From positions 225,012,578 to 225,076,577 of the forward strand of contig CP136062.1 of the NCBI GenBank assembly GCA_032622095.1: DNA of 64,000 bases, in the 5' to 3' direction. Source of the stretch: Siphonodentalium dalli (Eukaryota > Mollusca > Scaphopoda > Gadilida > Siphonodentaliidae). The notes beneath the pieces are model-generated. The model was not told the origin of the DNA. It saw only the letters and a program-made list of their open reading frames with translations, and ran no database searches. Shown here piece by piece: positions 33,560 through 44,600 of this stretch. Position 1 is the first letter of the stretch, and each line of letters begins with the position of its first letter. Made by a program: the position numbers and the translations under genes.

Positions 33560-34620
33560 ATTTATTACCTGTTTTGAGATATCAATAATTCATTTTGTGA
33601 TATCACAAAATGAACATATGATATCACAAAATCGAATATATTATATCATTAAATATTTTATGATATCAGAAAATGATTTTAAGATATCACTAATTCCAAT
33701 TTTGATATCGTAAATTCATTTTTTTATATCACAAAATCAAATTATTGATATCACAAAATGTAATCATTTAGTGATATCACTAATTTGATTTTGTGATATC
33801 ATAAATTCATTTTGTGGTATCATAAAATTTTATTTGTGACATCACTAATTCATTTTGTGATATCAATAAATAGAAAACAGCATAGCTCGACTGCTATTCC
33901 TTCAATATTTTGTGAAATCATTAAATCATTTTATGATATCATAAAATCAAATTATTCATATCACTAAATGCTTACTTATTTTATGATATCAATATTCGAT
34001 AGTATGCCATATTGTGATATCTTAACCCTTTACCCAACAGAACGGCCAAATAAAGCTTCAACAGCCTAAAATATCTTCGGTCTGTCTCAATAACACCATA
34101 CAAATATGGATATCATTGGAACCGGCTCATTGACCACATTGTGATGGTTACAGTTATGCCCTGTGCCAATGCATTCTCTTATATATGCGCGTCGACCATA
34201 GGTCGCCTCGCATATATAAGAGAATGCATTGGCCTAAAAAAATTCTTTTTTAACACTTTTTACCATTTTTTCTTACATTCTTTAACAATTTTATAATTTT
34301 TTCTTACATTTTTTTACATTTTTTATAATATTTTTCTACATTCTTTGACAATTTTATCATTTTTAATATGTGTTAAGCCAATGCATTCTCTTATATATGC
34401 GAGGCGACCTATGATCGACTCGCATATATAAGAGAATGCATTGGCACAGGGCCGTTCTGTTGGGTAAAGGGTTAAAATCATTTTGAGATATCCCCAACAT
34501 TTTACTTATATTTTGCGATATCAATAAATGTATTTATATTATCACATATTGGAATTAGTGATATCTTAAAATCATTTAAAAAATGAATTATTGATATAAC
34601 TAAATATGTAACAAGAGGTA
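33560..34620. repeat. TGATATCA-rich palindromic island (interrupted by P1d)
   Basis: Dozens of TGATATCA/GATATC words are spaced about 20-35 bp apart by short A/T phrases such as AAATTCATTTTGTGATATCA. The island resumes after P1d (34476-34620) and again at 35375-35540. Confidence 0.85.
34022..34475. mobile_element. TTAA MITE, family P1, copy d
   Basis: TTAACCCTTTACCCAACAGA to TTCTGTTGGGTAAAGGGTTAA. It has two internal palindromes (34164-34234 and 34375-34444) with single-base differences (GCGCGTCGACC; CTATGATCG). It is inserted in the GATATC island. Confidence 0.9.
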
Positions 34621-35365
34621 CGCTGTCGCGTGGCATTTGCCCCGACCGTAGCAATTCGGATTAAGCATGGACGAAACTGCGGATATCCGAGGAGGTCTAT
34701 ATGACCATTCCAAAAGAAATTCGTACAATCATAACTTCTAGAAATTCCGGAAACCCAAAAACAAGCGATCTGGAAACCCAAAAACAAGCGAAAATTCAAA
34801 TTTTCTAAGTTGAAAAAAGGGCCATAACTCTGGCAAAAATCATCAGATCATACCCAAATTCGCACTTGACATGTATTTTCATATAACTGATCCACGAATT
34901 TGCAATCGTACCACCAAAGCTCACGTTATCATCTGGAAACCCAAAAAAACAAGAGAAAAATTGAATTTTCTAAGTAAAAAAAGGGCCGTAACTCTGAAGA
35001 AAATGGGTGGACGTAACCCCCGCTATGCATGTAGGTGTTCCCCCATGCTGCTCTATCACCATACCAAATATCAGCTAAATCTTCCCAGCGGTTGCTGAAC
35101 AATAATACAAAATGTTTGTACGGACGGACAAAATTGAATTTTCTAAGTAAAAAAGGGCAATAACTCTGGTGAAAATGGGTGGACGAAACCCGCGCTATGC
35201 ATGTAGCTGTTCCCCATGCTGCTCTATCACCATACCAAATAACAGATAAATTTGCCAAGCGGTTGCTGAACAATAATGCAAAATGTTTGTATGGACAGAC
35301 GTACGGACGGATGGAGACATCGACTATATACCCGCCGACTTAAAGTCGGGGGCATAATAAATAGA
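34620..35365. repeat. Dispersed element with internal tandem duplication
   Basis: Blocks 34965-35110 and 35130-35300 share AAAGGGC.GTAACTCT, AAAATGGGTGGACG, GCTATGCATGTAG and GCTGCTCTATCACCATACCA. The tail has GACGTACGGACGGATGG and CGACTTAAAGTCGGGGGCAT. Non-coding, of the type common in bivalve DNA. Confidence 0.7.
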
Positions 35366-35575
35366 AGAACGGCACCTGTGCATTTAGTGATATCAATAAA
35401 TAGTCTTTTCATCCGAATTATTGATATCACAAAATGAATATATGATATCACTAAATGCTTACAATTTTATGCTATCATATATTTGATTTTGTGACATCAT
35501 ATATCCATTTTGTGATAGGTAATAAATAGAAGAATGGCACCCCATATGAACACAGGTTGAGCTAATAGTACTTAC

Positions 35576-35756
35576 AGATGGCTGTAAACAAAGTCAAACA
35601 CTGTTGCGTTCTCTATGACCGCTGGGTATGCTTCATACTTGTTGCATTCAGATTGGGCATCAGTCAAATTCATGGTTGTCGGTAGCAACCAGAAATAGCA
35701 GAGGACAGGTGGGTAGAACTTTGCATTCAGTGGAAGAACACCAGATGCTGGATTTG
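35576..35756 (-). CDS. CTLD4, N-terminal half exon
   Basis: A 181-nt exon with acceptor TTTCTACAG and donor GTAAGT, phases 1 and 2. The peptide has FYPPVLCYFWLLPTTMNLTD, AQSECNKYEAYPAVI and VFDFVYSHL. These correspond to the C-Y/F-W strand, the first canonical CTLD cysteine (SEC) and the strand before the intron; the usual GGHLA motif is degraded to EAYPA. It reads open in frame back through the acceptor into a 27-bp minisatellite upstream (to 36537), so exon extension would not hit a stop. Confidence 0.9.
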
Positions 35757-35814
35757 CTGTAGAAATGGACACGAAAATATAAAAAGATATCAGAAATGAA
35801 ATCAATATACCTAT

Positions 35815-36478
35815 TAAAGTGATGTGAAACACTCCGGTAGGGTGAACACATTGAAGTGATGTGAAACACTCTGGTAGGGTGAACACATTAAAGTGATGTG
35901 AAACACTCCGGTAGGGTGAACACATTGAAACACTCCGGTAGGGTGAACACATTGAAGTGATGTGAAACACTCCGGTAGGGTGAACACATTGAAACACTCC
36001 GGTAGGGTGAACACATTGAAACACTCCGGTAGGGTGAACACATTGAAACACTCCGGTAGGGTGAACACATTGAAACACTCCGGTAGGGTGAACACATTGA
36101 AACACTCCGGTAGGGTGAACACATTGAAACACTCTGGTAGGGTGAACACAGTGAAACACTCCGGTAGGGTGAACACATTGAAACACTCCGGTAGGGTGAA
36201 CACATTGAAACACTCCGGTAGGGTGAACACATTGAAACACTCTGGTAGGGTGAACACAGTGAAACACTCCGGTAGGGTGAACACATTGAAACACTCCGGT
36301 AGGGTGAACACATTGAAACACTCTGGTAGGGTGAACACAGTGAAACACTCCGGTAGGGTGAACACATTGAAACACTCCGGTAGGGTGAACACATTGAAAC
36401 ACTCCGGTAGGGTGAACACATTGAAACACTCTGGTAGGGTGAACACAGTGAAACACTCCGGTAGGGTGAACACATTGA
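35815..36478. repeat. 27-bp minisatellite, 23 copies
   Basis: The unit is GAAACACTCCGGTAGGGTGA followed by ACACATT. Early copies carry an extra GAAGTGATGT. A linked variant (CTCTGG with CACAGTG) recurs at copies 11, 15, 18 and 22, which shows a higher-order pattern. Because 27 is a multiple of three, several frames on both strands are open; the minus frame is PTGVFQCVH repeated. It starts 59 bp upstream of the CTLD4 N-half exon. Confidence 0.95.
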
Positions 36479-36539
36479 AGTGGAAAATAATCTTGCTCAA
36501 AGTTGTTATCTTTATGAATATTAATCCAAATTGACAATG

Positions 36540-38030
36540 CATACCGCCATTCTTATATATTTCATTAAATGGCGAAATCATTTGTGTTAGTTTATCGCTG
36601 ATAGTTGCATCCCGAATCGATATGTAAATATTTACAATTGAGCGTAGTTCAGACGACGTTTTCTATGAAGTGGTATAGTCGATTTCTTTTAAATTTTCAG
36701 CAATGTTAGTAGATTTACACAGTCCCGAGGTTGGCGTATCTCCTGAGTACTAACTTATCAGTTTAATGCACTCGAACAAGTCCATAATATGACTTTAAAG
36801 TAGTCTGTATATAACCACACCTACCATTTGAACTTATGCCTCTCCCTTGCAGAATGATATTTAAGTAAAAGTATTTTTTAAGTAAACATTGGACATCTTA
36901 AGATAACTTAGGCTAATCTCTGGTTTCAACAGAGAAAAAAATCCAGATTTATTTAAACCTGGTATTTTGAAAGAACTCCTATAATAGAACCTGGGATAAG
37001 CTGGTATAATGAACAAGAAAATATAACAAGGGTTGCGCATCAAAGATGGCTCACGTTAAGTTTTTTTGGCCATAGGTTTGAATCTATCCAACCAAGAATC
37101 ACTAAAAATTGGAGGAACTAAGGAACCATAACACAGAACGAAGGGCCATAACTCAGGTAAAACAAATCAGACAAACTTGGTTTTTTAACTTGATTGAGAT
37201 ATTGTTGTTAAACATCCATATACCCCATATGAATTGAATTAATCGGTTGACTTTTGTTCCAGTTTTCGTGATAATGGTCATAAATTTGCTAAATACAATT
37301 GACAAACAAAGGGCCGTAACTTAGGTAAAAAAAATCAAACAAACCTGGTTTTCGAACTCGATAGAGATATTCTTGTGAAAGATATATATACCAAATATGA
37401 ATGAAATTGCTTATTCAAGTTATCGTGGTAACATATATAGAATTGCTATAAATAAAGACAAGTGCCATTTCTCTGGTTAGAAAGTTGGGGCAGGCCCAAC
37501 TTTCTGTGTGCAGCTGTCGCAAGTGAAAATAAACTCACATACCAAAAATGGTCAGAATCATCAATAAACTGCAATGTTATATTTAAGAAATAACTCTTTG
37601 TTTCGATTAAGGTTATAATTATAACCAAAAAAAGCTTAACACGTCACAATAAATTTGTCTTCAAACTTTTGGGCTATAACCTTACTCGAAACAATATTTA
37701 TTTTTTAAAATTTAATCAGCCATTTAGCAGGAGAACAACAATAAGTTGAAAGTATAAGTAAATTGAGCGAAAAACTTGAGATTATTTCTGAGGAGGACAC
37801 ACAAAGTTTAAATAGACACTCTGTCGCTCATATCCAATTATCAAATTTTCAAGTTGCATCATAAATTTGACGTTTTTGATTGGCTAGTGGTCATGGAATG
37901 CCCTCACATTAGCATGCTGTGCACAATTGTTCCTGGTATATTTCAGCTCCAACACTGATTTGTTAGTTTCTTAGGAAATCTTGAGTCTTGTTGATTTCTC
38001 TAGGTACTTTTGCACTGATGGTTTAGCAAT
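36540..38030. other. Intron, no recognised gene
   Basis: Unique-looking AT-rich DNA. Phrases such as AAGGGCC.TAACT.AGGTAA and AAAATCAAACAAAC at 37140-37400 suggest an old dispersed repeat. No conserved domain was seen. Confidence 0.45.
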
Positions 38031-38038
38031 AGGCCTTG

Positions 38039-38470
38039 CAAGCCTGCAAATAGTGTGTCTGTCATTTGCAGAATGAGGTCCCCAGAGGGTGAATTTAGTG
38101 ATGCTATCTCGCACAATGTGTTAGCATCACCAAATTCACCCTCTGGGGACCTCATTCTGTTTAGGCCTCATTTTCTTGGAATTATTTATCGTCTTCTCAA
38201 TTTAACATTGTTTTTAGTTACTTTTCCTTTCTGGGAAGTTTCTATATCCCCTAATTTGCAGAAGACAAAATGCATAATCGAGGTGACTATAACATCATGC
38301 AACGACTTCAATCTGATCCCAGGTCTGCCATAGCGGTTGAGGCCTAAGCAGAATGAGGTCCCCAGAGGGTGAATTTTATGATGCTAGCCCACCAATGCGG
38401 GATAGCGTCACTAAATTCACCCTCTGGGGACCTCATTCTACAAATAACAGACACACAATTTGCAGGCTTG
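38039..38470. mobile_element. Paired-hairpin MITE, family G, copy 2
   Basis: CAAGCCTGCAAATAGTGTGT at the left mirrors ACACAATTTGCAGGCTTG at the right. Two internal hairpins (38068-38160 and 38350-38442) carry GAATGAGGTCCCCAGAGGG. The spacer holds CATAATCGAGGTGAC. No clear target duplication. Confidence 0.85.
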
Positions 38471-38690
38471 GCGCTATGTTTATTGGCAAGGCAGTCCTAT
38501 TTGAAGGAATTCTGATGCAACATCGAAATTCTCTGTAAATCGCAGGAAGTATTGAACAGTTTCCATGTACATTTGAGGAGCATGGTATAGGAGCAGTCAC
38601 ATCACTTGAGGCTGCTGCTGTCATTACTGTAGAGGAATGTAATCAGGACAATTATATATATAGGTCATCGAGAAATAACCTTAACCCTTT

Positions 38691-38938
38691 CGTGACGGGA
38701 GCTGCACTGGTGAAGCATTAAAGAACCTGTGCCAGTGCATTCTCTTATATATACAAGTCTCCTATAACCTTGTATATATATATATATATATATAAGAGAA
38801 TGCACTGGCTTACAAGGTCAATGTAAATATTTTTAGGCCAATGCATTCTCTTATATATGGGAGGTGCCCTATGTAAGATAATGCATTGGCACAGGGTTTT
38901 CTCAAAAATTCAGAAAGCTCCAGTCATGAATGGGTTAA
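38691..38938. mobile_element. TTAA MITE, family P3, copy b
   Basis: TTAACCCTTTCGTGACGGGA to CAGTCATGAATGGGTTAA, complete, with two palindromes. The first has a TA-dinucleotide expansion in its loop (38760-38792). It gives the uninterrupted GCATTAAAGA site used to interpret P3a. Confidence 0.9.
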
Positions 38939-39005
38939 TGGCTAAATGTGAGACAGCCAATTGTTTAACAGTATTCCGTGGATTGATAGCTTATTATTAT
39001 GTTTA

Positions 39006-39230
39006 CAGTAATGCTCTAAGTAATCAACTTCTTAACCACAGCAGAATTATGGGTAACTTTTCAGGATTTAGTCGGAAAAATGGCTTGTTGCCATTCATCG
39101 GAAGTAAGCTCCCTGAGAGCTCCCCGAGAGCTTTCCAATGAATGGCAACAAGCCATATTTCCGACTAAATCCTGAAAAATTACCCATAATTCTGCTGTGG
39201 TTAAGAATTCGATTACTTAGAGCATTACTG
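39006..39230. mobile_element. TA-flanked foldback MITE, family F, copy c
   Basis: CAGTAATGCTCTAAGTAATC to GATTACTTAGAGCATTACTG with TA on each side. The loop contains a small internal duplication (CTCCCTGAGAGCTCCCCGAG). It ends 55 bp from the CTLD3 C-half exon. Confidence 0.9.
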
Positions 39231-39284
39231 TAGCTTATTATTTTGTGTATGAGGGTAGATGTATGATTATGGAACACTACTGAC

Positions 39285-39538
39285 CTTGTGATTCACAGGT
39301 AAAATTGTTAGATATATCATAGCAGGGAGCGGCGTTCCATCTGCAATAATAATCTGAAGTATATGAGTCGTCACTAAGGACTGCGCAGTCTCCGCTACCA
39401 ATCGGCTCTATCCAATTTTCATAGGAAAGATCATTGCCATCGGATGTCACCCATTTATCTGTATGATCAGCGATGTCAATTCCGTCCCTGAAGTCAGCAT
39501 GATGACCAATCCAAGCAATCGGACAAGGTCCTTTATAT
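39285..39538 (-). CDS. CTLD3, C-terminal half exon
   Basis: A 254-nt exon with acceptor TTGTTTGCAG and donor GTCAGT, phases 2 and 1, the longest C-half. CTLD landmarks are CPIAWIGHHADF, DKWVTSDGNDLSYENW, then IGSGDCAVLSDD, YYCRWNAAPCYD and FTCES. This is the only CTLD here with long-loop cysteines, so it can form the canonical second disulfide, and it has additional cysteines besides. EPI stands near the EPN position; a full sugar-binding set is not present. It pairs with 45134-45332. A P1 MITE begins 23 bp upstream of the acceptor, inside the normal branch-point zone. Confidence 0.93.
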
Positions 39539-39561
39539 CTGCAAACAAGATTGTTTGGGGT

Positions 39562-39962
39562 TTAACCCTTTACCCAACAGAAGGGCCCCGTGCCAATGCA
39601 TTCTCTTATATATGCGAGTCGACCATAGGTCGCCTCGCATATATAAGAGAATGCATTGGCTTAACACATTAATAATTATAAAATTGTTAAAGAATGTAAG
39701 AAAAAATGGTAAAAAGTGTTAAAAAAAAGATTTTTTTTAGGCCAATGCATTCTCTTATATATGCGAGGCGACCTATGGTCGACTCGCATATATAAGAGAA
39801 TGCATTGGCACAGGGCATAACTGTAACCATCACAATGTGGTCAATGAGCCGGTTCCAATGATATCCATATTTGTATGGTTTTATTGAGACAGACCCAAGA
39901 TAATTTAGGCTGTTGAAGCTTTATTTGGGCGTTTTTGGCCGGTTTGTTGGGTAAAGGGTTAA
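39562..39962. mobile_element. TTAA MITE, family P1, copy e
   Basis: TTAACCCTTTACCCAACAGA to TTTGTTGGGTAAAGGGTTAA with two palindromes. Its left TTAA is 23 bp from the CTLD3 C-half exon, so the intron's branch point probably lies inside the MITE. Confidence 0.9.
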
Positions 39963-40439
39963 TGTCACTTTCAGCAAATAAGGGCATATCACAGTGTTGC
40001 CTGTTTTATTGGTAGAGGGAAGTCTGTGCATTAAGGTAAATCTAGCAGTGATTTCATTGGCTACAATAATGACCCATTGTGCCCGGCAAAACCACCGACA
40101 AGTAACTGTTAAGTTCCCCAGATAGCAATATGGGATACACCTTAACTGGTTCAGTGCTGAAAGCCCATATTTGGACCCTATGTAAGAGTGCTGGAAGCCC
40201 AGATATGGGCTTTGGCAATTACACTGTCTTGTTTAGTCTACTCTTGTTTAGTTTAATCATTTAAATAGCGTTTGTCAGGTAATATTTAAGAAATATTGTT
40301 AAATATATAATTAAATTGTGACATTGTGAAGTTTGAATGGATGCCGACCAATAAAATTGTCAGAAAAGGTACTTCTATCGCGAAAAGTTTGAGAAAATTT
40401 ACAAATGTTTTGCCCAAAGGTGGCCGACAATGAAGCTCA

Positions 40440-40770
40440 TAACCATAACCTAATCAGACATCCAGGCTCATATCCATAACCTACTTTGACAAACCGACAA
40501 CCAGGCTCATAACCATAGCCAAATGAGACATTCAGGCTCATAACCATAGCCTAATGAGACATCCAGACTCATAACCATAGCCTAATGAGACATCCAGAAC
40601 CCATAACCATAGTCTAATGAAACATCCAGGCTCATAACCATAGCCTAATGGCTAATGAGACATCTAGGCCCATAGCCATAGCCTAATGAGACATCCCGAC
40701 TCATAGCGATAGCCTAATGAGACATCCAGGATCATAACCATAGCCTGGTGAGAAATCCATGCTCATAACA
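40440..40770. repeat. Minisatellite, about 31-bp units
   Basis: About nine imperfect units of CTCATAACCATAGCCTAATG and AGACATCCAGG. Non-coding, intronic. Confidence 0.9.
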
Positions 40771-40904
40771 TAATCACAAATGTATATATATGGGGGTCAT
40801 ATTTGAGAAAAGAGTGCAAATTACCTACTCCGAGCATAAAATTCAATGATTTTCTGTTTATTGAAATAAATATACGCATTTTATTATGTGTATGTAGGAT
40901 ATTT

Positions 40905-41012
40905 AGCAGCGAACCAGTTAAGTCAGTGATGACTCGACCAGGAATTAAACCCATATCGCCAGTGCTGGAGAATGAGTTGGCCTAGAGAAGAGCCCCTTAT
41001 CGACTGAGCCCC
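40905..41012 (-). repeat. tRNA-like SINE segment
   Basis: The reverse strand has GGGGGCTCAGTCGATAAGG (box A-like) and GGGTTTAATTCCTGGTCGAG (box B-like) about 60 bp apart. Spacing and drift fit a tRNA-derived SINE better than a tRNA gene. Confidence 0.45.
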
Positions 41013-41049
41013 CACTATATCTGCAAACAAGATTTATATGCAAATGGTA

Positions 41050-41560
41050 AAACATAATACGACTGACGTCACCGGTTTAGAATTTAAACAGCAACTATGT
41101 AATTATAACTTGATCCAGTTCAGTATAAATTCTGTAGCAACATGCTATAGGAAATATTTGAATTGTATAGCATTTTTCAATATTTGATTAATAAATTGTT
41201 ACGATATACGAGTTATTTTAATTCCTACTGGTATTAACATAATATGACCAACATGACTGGTTTGGAATACTTTATACAGCAACTATATATAACTTGATCC
41301 AGTTCAATATAAGCTAGTTAGCAACATGATACGATCGACATCACCGGTCAATATAAGCTCGGTAGCAACATGCTGTAGAAAATATTAAATTGTACAGCAT
41401 TTTTCAATATTTGATTAATAATATTCTATGATATACCTGGATATACCAGTTATTTTAGTCCCTACTGATATTAACATGATACGATCGACATCACCGGTCA
41501 ATATAACTAGGTAGTAACATGCTATAGAAAATATTGAACTGTATACCTTACTCATATTGA
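41050..41560. repeat. Imperfect tandem repeat, about 190-bp units
   Basis: Three diverged copies share TAACTTGATCCAGTTCA.TAT, GCAACATGCTATAG, ATTTTTCAATATTTGATTAA and TACTGATATTAACATGATAC. Confidence 0.75.
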
Positions 41561-41918
41561 AATTCAATTAAAGACCTGGGAACCACGTTATTGACCTTGA
41601 AATTGGAAGATTTGTTTGGAGCACATGGTAATTGCTTTATACATGTTATGTTCAGACCAATTTAGTTTGCCCAATAGCTATATTCAGCAATGCGAAGCTA
41701 TAACATTTGATGAATGTTGCAATGTTGGAACTTAGATAAAAAAAACGTGGACCCTGATCCCTAATACTTGTTATTTGTAGCTGAACTAAAGTTCCATATA
41801 TAGACCCAGGAAAGAGCAGCAAGTGCTTTACGATTCACGTTTGATGGTAAGCAGCCCCGTTAATTATCGTGGTCTATCAGCTGATGTCCATGTAATGGCA
41901 ATTTAAATCAATTCCAAT

Positions 41919-42321
41919 CAAGCCTGAGTTTAGTGTGCCTGTCATTTGCAGAATGAGGTCCCCAGAGGGTGAATTTAGTGATGCTATCCCACATAGCAGG
42001 CTAGCATCACTAAATTCACCCTCTGGGGACCTCATTCTGCTTAGGACTCATCTTCTCTTTTTTAGTTTCATAGTTTCTCGATATCCACAAATTGGAAGAT
42101 GACACATTGCATAATCGAGGTTCCCAATGGCTGTACATCACAATATTCACCATTTGGGAACTTTAATCTGAGTCTATGTTTCCCATAGCAGATGAGACAA
42201 TGCAGAATGGGCTCCCCAGAGGGTGAATTTCGTGATGCTAGCCAGCGATGCAGGACAGCGTCACTAAATTCACCCTCTGGGGACCTCACTCTGCAAATGA
42301 CACACACTAAACACAGACTTG
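41919..42321. mobile_element. Paired-hairpin MITE, family G, copy 3, with 8-bp TSD
   Basis: CAAGCCTGAGTTTAGTGTGC at the left mirrors ACACACTAAACACAGACTTG at the right. ATTCCAAT is found directly outside both ends (41911-41918 and 42322-42329). An 8-bp duplication suggests hAT-type mobilisation. It has two internal hairpins with GGTCCCCAGAGGGTGAATTT arms. Confidence 0.92.
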
Positions 42322-42400
42322 ATTCCAATTATTATCACCTGGTCGGAAGTTCGGAAAAGGGCCAAATGAAATAAGCGTTTACAGTAGTATTACTTACATT

Positions 42401-42606
42401 CTAGAATCACGTGAATGGCAGAAAACATAGCAAATTGGACAAACAATTTCACTAATCGTAACACACAGATCGATAATTGTACCGGAAAACGTGTCGCGAC
42501 CAGAAATGCTCAAGTGGGGAAATTCTTCAAACAATTCCCAACAAAAAACAAATAATATTTGTTGTATTAGGACAATTATAATCAAGTGAAAATGAAGAAA
42601 TTGCAA
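42401..42606 (-). CDS. Candidate alternative first exon (signal-peptide-like)
   Basis: A minus-strand ATG at 42606 opens with a hydrophobic stretch (FHLIIIVLIQQILFVFCW) like a signal peptide. The frame runs to a consensus donor GTAAGT at about 42395-42400, leaving in phase 2, the phase accepted by the CTLD3 C-half exon at 39285-39538. It has no CTLD or EGF motif. It lies inside the intron between the CTLD3 halves, so using it would make a short protein with half a CTLD. It could easily be chance; no promoter was identified. Confidence 0.2.
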
Positions 42607-42839
42607 CTCCGTTAATCATTATGTGTCATTTCCCAAATCAGAAGCGAATGGATAAGGAAAAAAAACAGGAACGTGTTAACATAATAAACCGGACGATAAA
42701 AAACAATAGTACAATGGCGAGGTGTAACCCCACCATTAATGTATTATTCTACTGTCCAGTTGGTTTTGGTTACTCATATCACTTCCTTATCTTAATGATC
42801 ACAAAGGATCAAAAATGAATATACCTTCGTTGTCAAGAC

Positions 42840-43900
42840 TACTATAGCAAACGACAAGTAGGCCAAATTGGTCAATGGCCAATTTGTTCAACAATGGCCA
42901 AAAAAAATTGCATTTGGCCAAAGTTTTTTTCATCCCAAAATCGGAAATCTAATTCAAAAACAACAAATTGATGTTGTAACTGATACAACATGAGAATCAA
43001 ATTTATAGCATGATATTCTGCTAATTGATTAGGTGATACAGCTTAATGTATAACTAAAGGCACTCATGACAATGCACTATCAAACAATGTAATAAAACAG
43101 TAATGAGGATTAACACTAATGAATCCATTGTCTGTCATAAGGCTGAATGGTAGATGGTGGGTAGTGGTATATTGTGATGTAACAATGGTGGGATTAAAGA
43201 AGTATAGACACGGTATTTGAAGGTATGAACATAATTATTCAGAATGTTATATGTTAAATAAAAGTAAAATATTCATTAATTGTGAGACCAGAAAATGAGG
43301 ATTTAAATTGGCCAAAAAATTCGGAATTGGCAACAAATTGGCAAACAGATTTTTTGGCCCGCGTGAACACTGCCAATGACACATGACCTCGTGACAATGT
43401 CCGATTAAACATAACGTTCAAAACATACTTATGCAATTTGGTACCAATTTAATAAAATTTATTAGGGTCTCATAGATCCCTCCTTTGTGAAAAGAAAGGA
43501 ATATACCATGAAGTTCTGTGTGTAACATATCTTTGAGGGGAATATGGGTATAGGCTTATCTCGAATGCCACCCCATAATTTTTTTAGGAGCAAAAACATA
43601 GACTGGGCTTATCTTCCTCAAGGAAGGGCTCACTGACAGGTGTATACAGTAGCAATGTATACAAAACAGATCATTTGCAATTTCATATAACAAATTTTAC
43701 GTTGGTAGGAAAATTTATTTTAAACATATCTCAATTTTATAATTTAGCATTTCACTTGAGTTTTTTACAAAATAGTCCCTGTCTCGAATGAATTATTTCA
43801 CGTCATCAGTTCAATCAAGTGATTATTCCATTTATTATATTCCTCTATAAACATCTGATTTACCAGAAATCCAAATAATAGAGCCATTATACCCATGACT
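42840..43900. other. Intron with TTGGCCAAA-rich repeat
   Basis: 42855-42935 and 43300-43375 contain repeated TGGCCAAAAAA and CAAATTGGCCA words ending GGCCCGCGTGAACACTGCC, resembling the hAT-like family at 58218-58743. The rest is unremarkable. Confidence 0.4.
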
Positions 43901-43902
43901 CG

Positions 43903-44022
43903 TAAATATCTATAGTGGGTATGAATACATAACATGCTAGTTAAAGTAAATATCTATAGTGGGCATGAATACATAACATGCTAGTTAAATATCTATAGTG
44001 GGTATGAATACATAACATGCTA
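43903..44022. repeat. Tandem repeat, three copies of about 40 bp
   Basis: AAATATCTATAGTGGGTATG and AATACATAACATGCTAGTT are repeated three times. The last copy is cut by foldback MITE Fd. Confidence 0.85.
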
Positions 44023-44204
44023 CAGTAATGCTCTAATTAATCGACCTCTTAACCACAGCATAATTATAGGTAACTTTTCAGGATTTAGTCGGAAATATGG
44101 CTTGTTGCCATTCATCGGAAAGCTCTCCCCATATTTCCAACTAAATCCTGAAAAGTTCCATAATTCTGCTGTGGTTAAGAGGTCGATTAATTAGAGCATT
44201 ACTG
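44023..44204. mobile_element. TA-flanked foldback MITE, family F, copy d
   Basis: CAGTAATGCTCTAATTAATC to GATTAATTAGAGCATTACTG. The loop is shortened relative to other copies; left TA kept, right TA mutated to CA. Confidence 0.88.
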
Positions 44205-44269
44205 CAGTTAAAGTAACATAATTCACTTGTTTATTTTGTTCATTCTAAAATGTCATATAATTTATTCCC

Positions 44270-44600
44270 GTTCCTGGTAGGATAATTCTGATTGGATTGT
44301 TTTGAAAAAGAATGGCTGGATGGCGTGTCTTCCTTATCCTGACAGCGACTAACGAGGCCGCTGGAATCATCAAAACAAACAGTGACAAAAGGTCGTATGA
44401 GCGAGATTTCTAGTAATTTTCTACTTTTTACTTCTAAAAAATTGCATAACTGTTACACCCTAAAATCACTTTATTATTGAATATGAATGTGAAAAATATT
44501 ATAACAAATGTGATACGAGGTGTTATTATGCAAAGTTATTTGCAGGTACCAATTATAGTTCCCTAGATAAATAGTTTTTTATCGTTTATAATCACTCGAG
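44270..44600. repeat. Dispersed repeat, inverted relative of 16790-17270
   Basis: Shares GATAATTCTGATTGGATTGT and TTATTGAATATGAATGTG-like sequence with the other copy. Non-coding. Confidence 0.5.

Noticed and set aside
35815-36478. Regular 27-bp repeats resembling a CRISPR array
   Set aside because: Units are directly contiguous with no unique spacers, and the window is clearly eukaryotic (spliced CTLD/EGF exons). It is a minisatellite.
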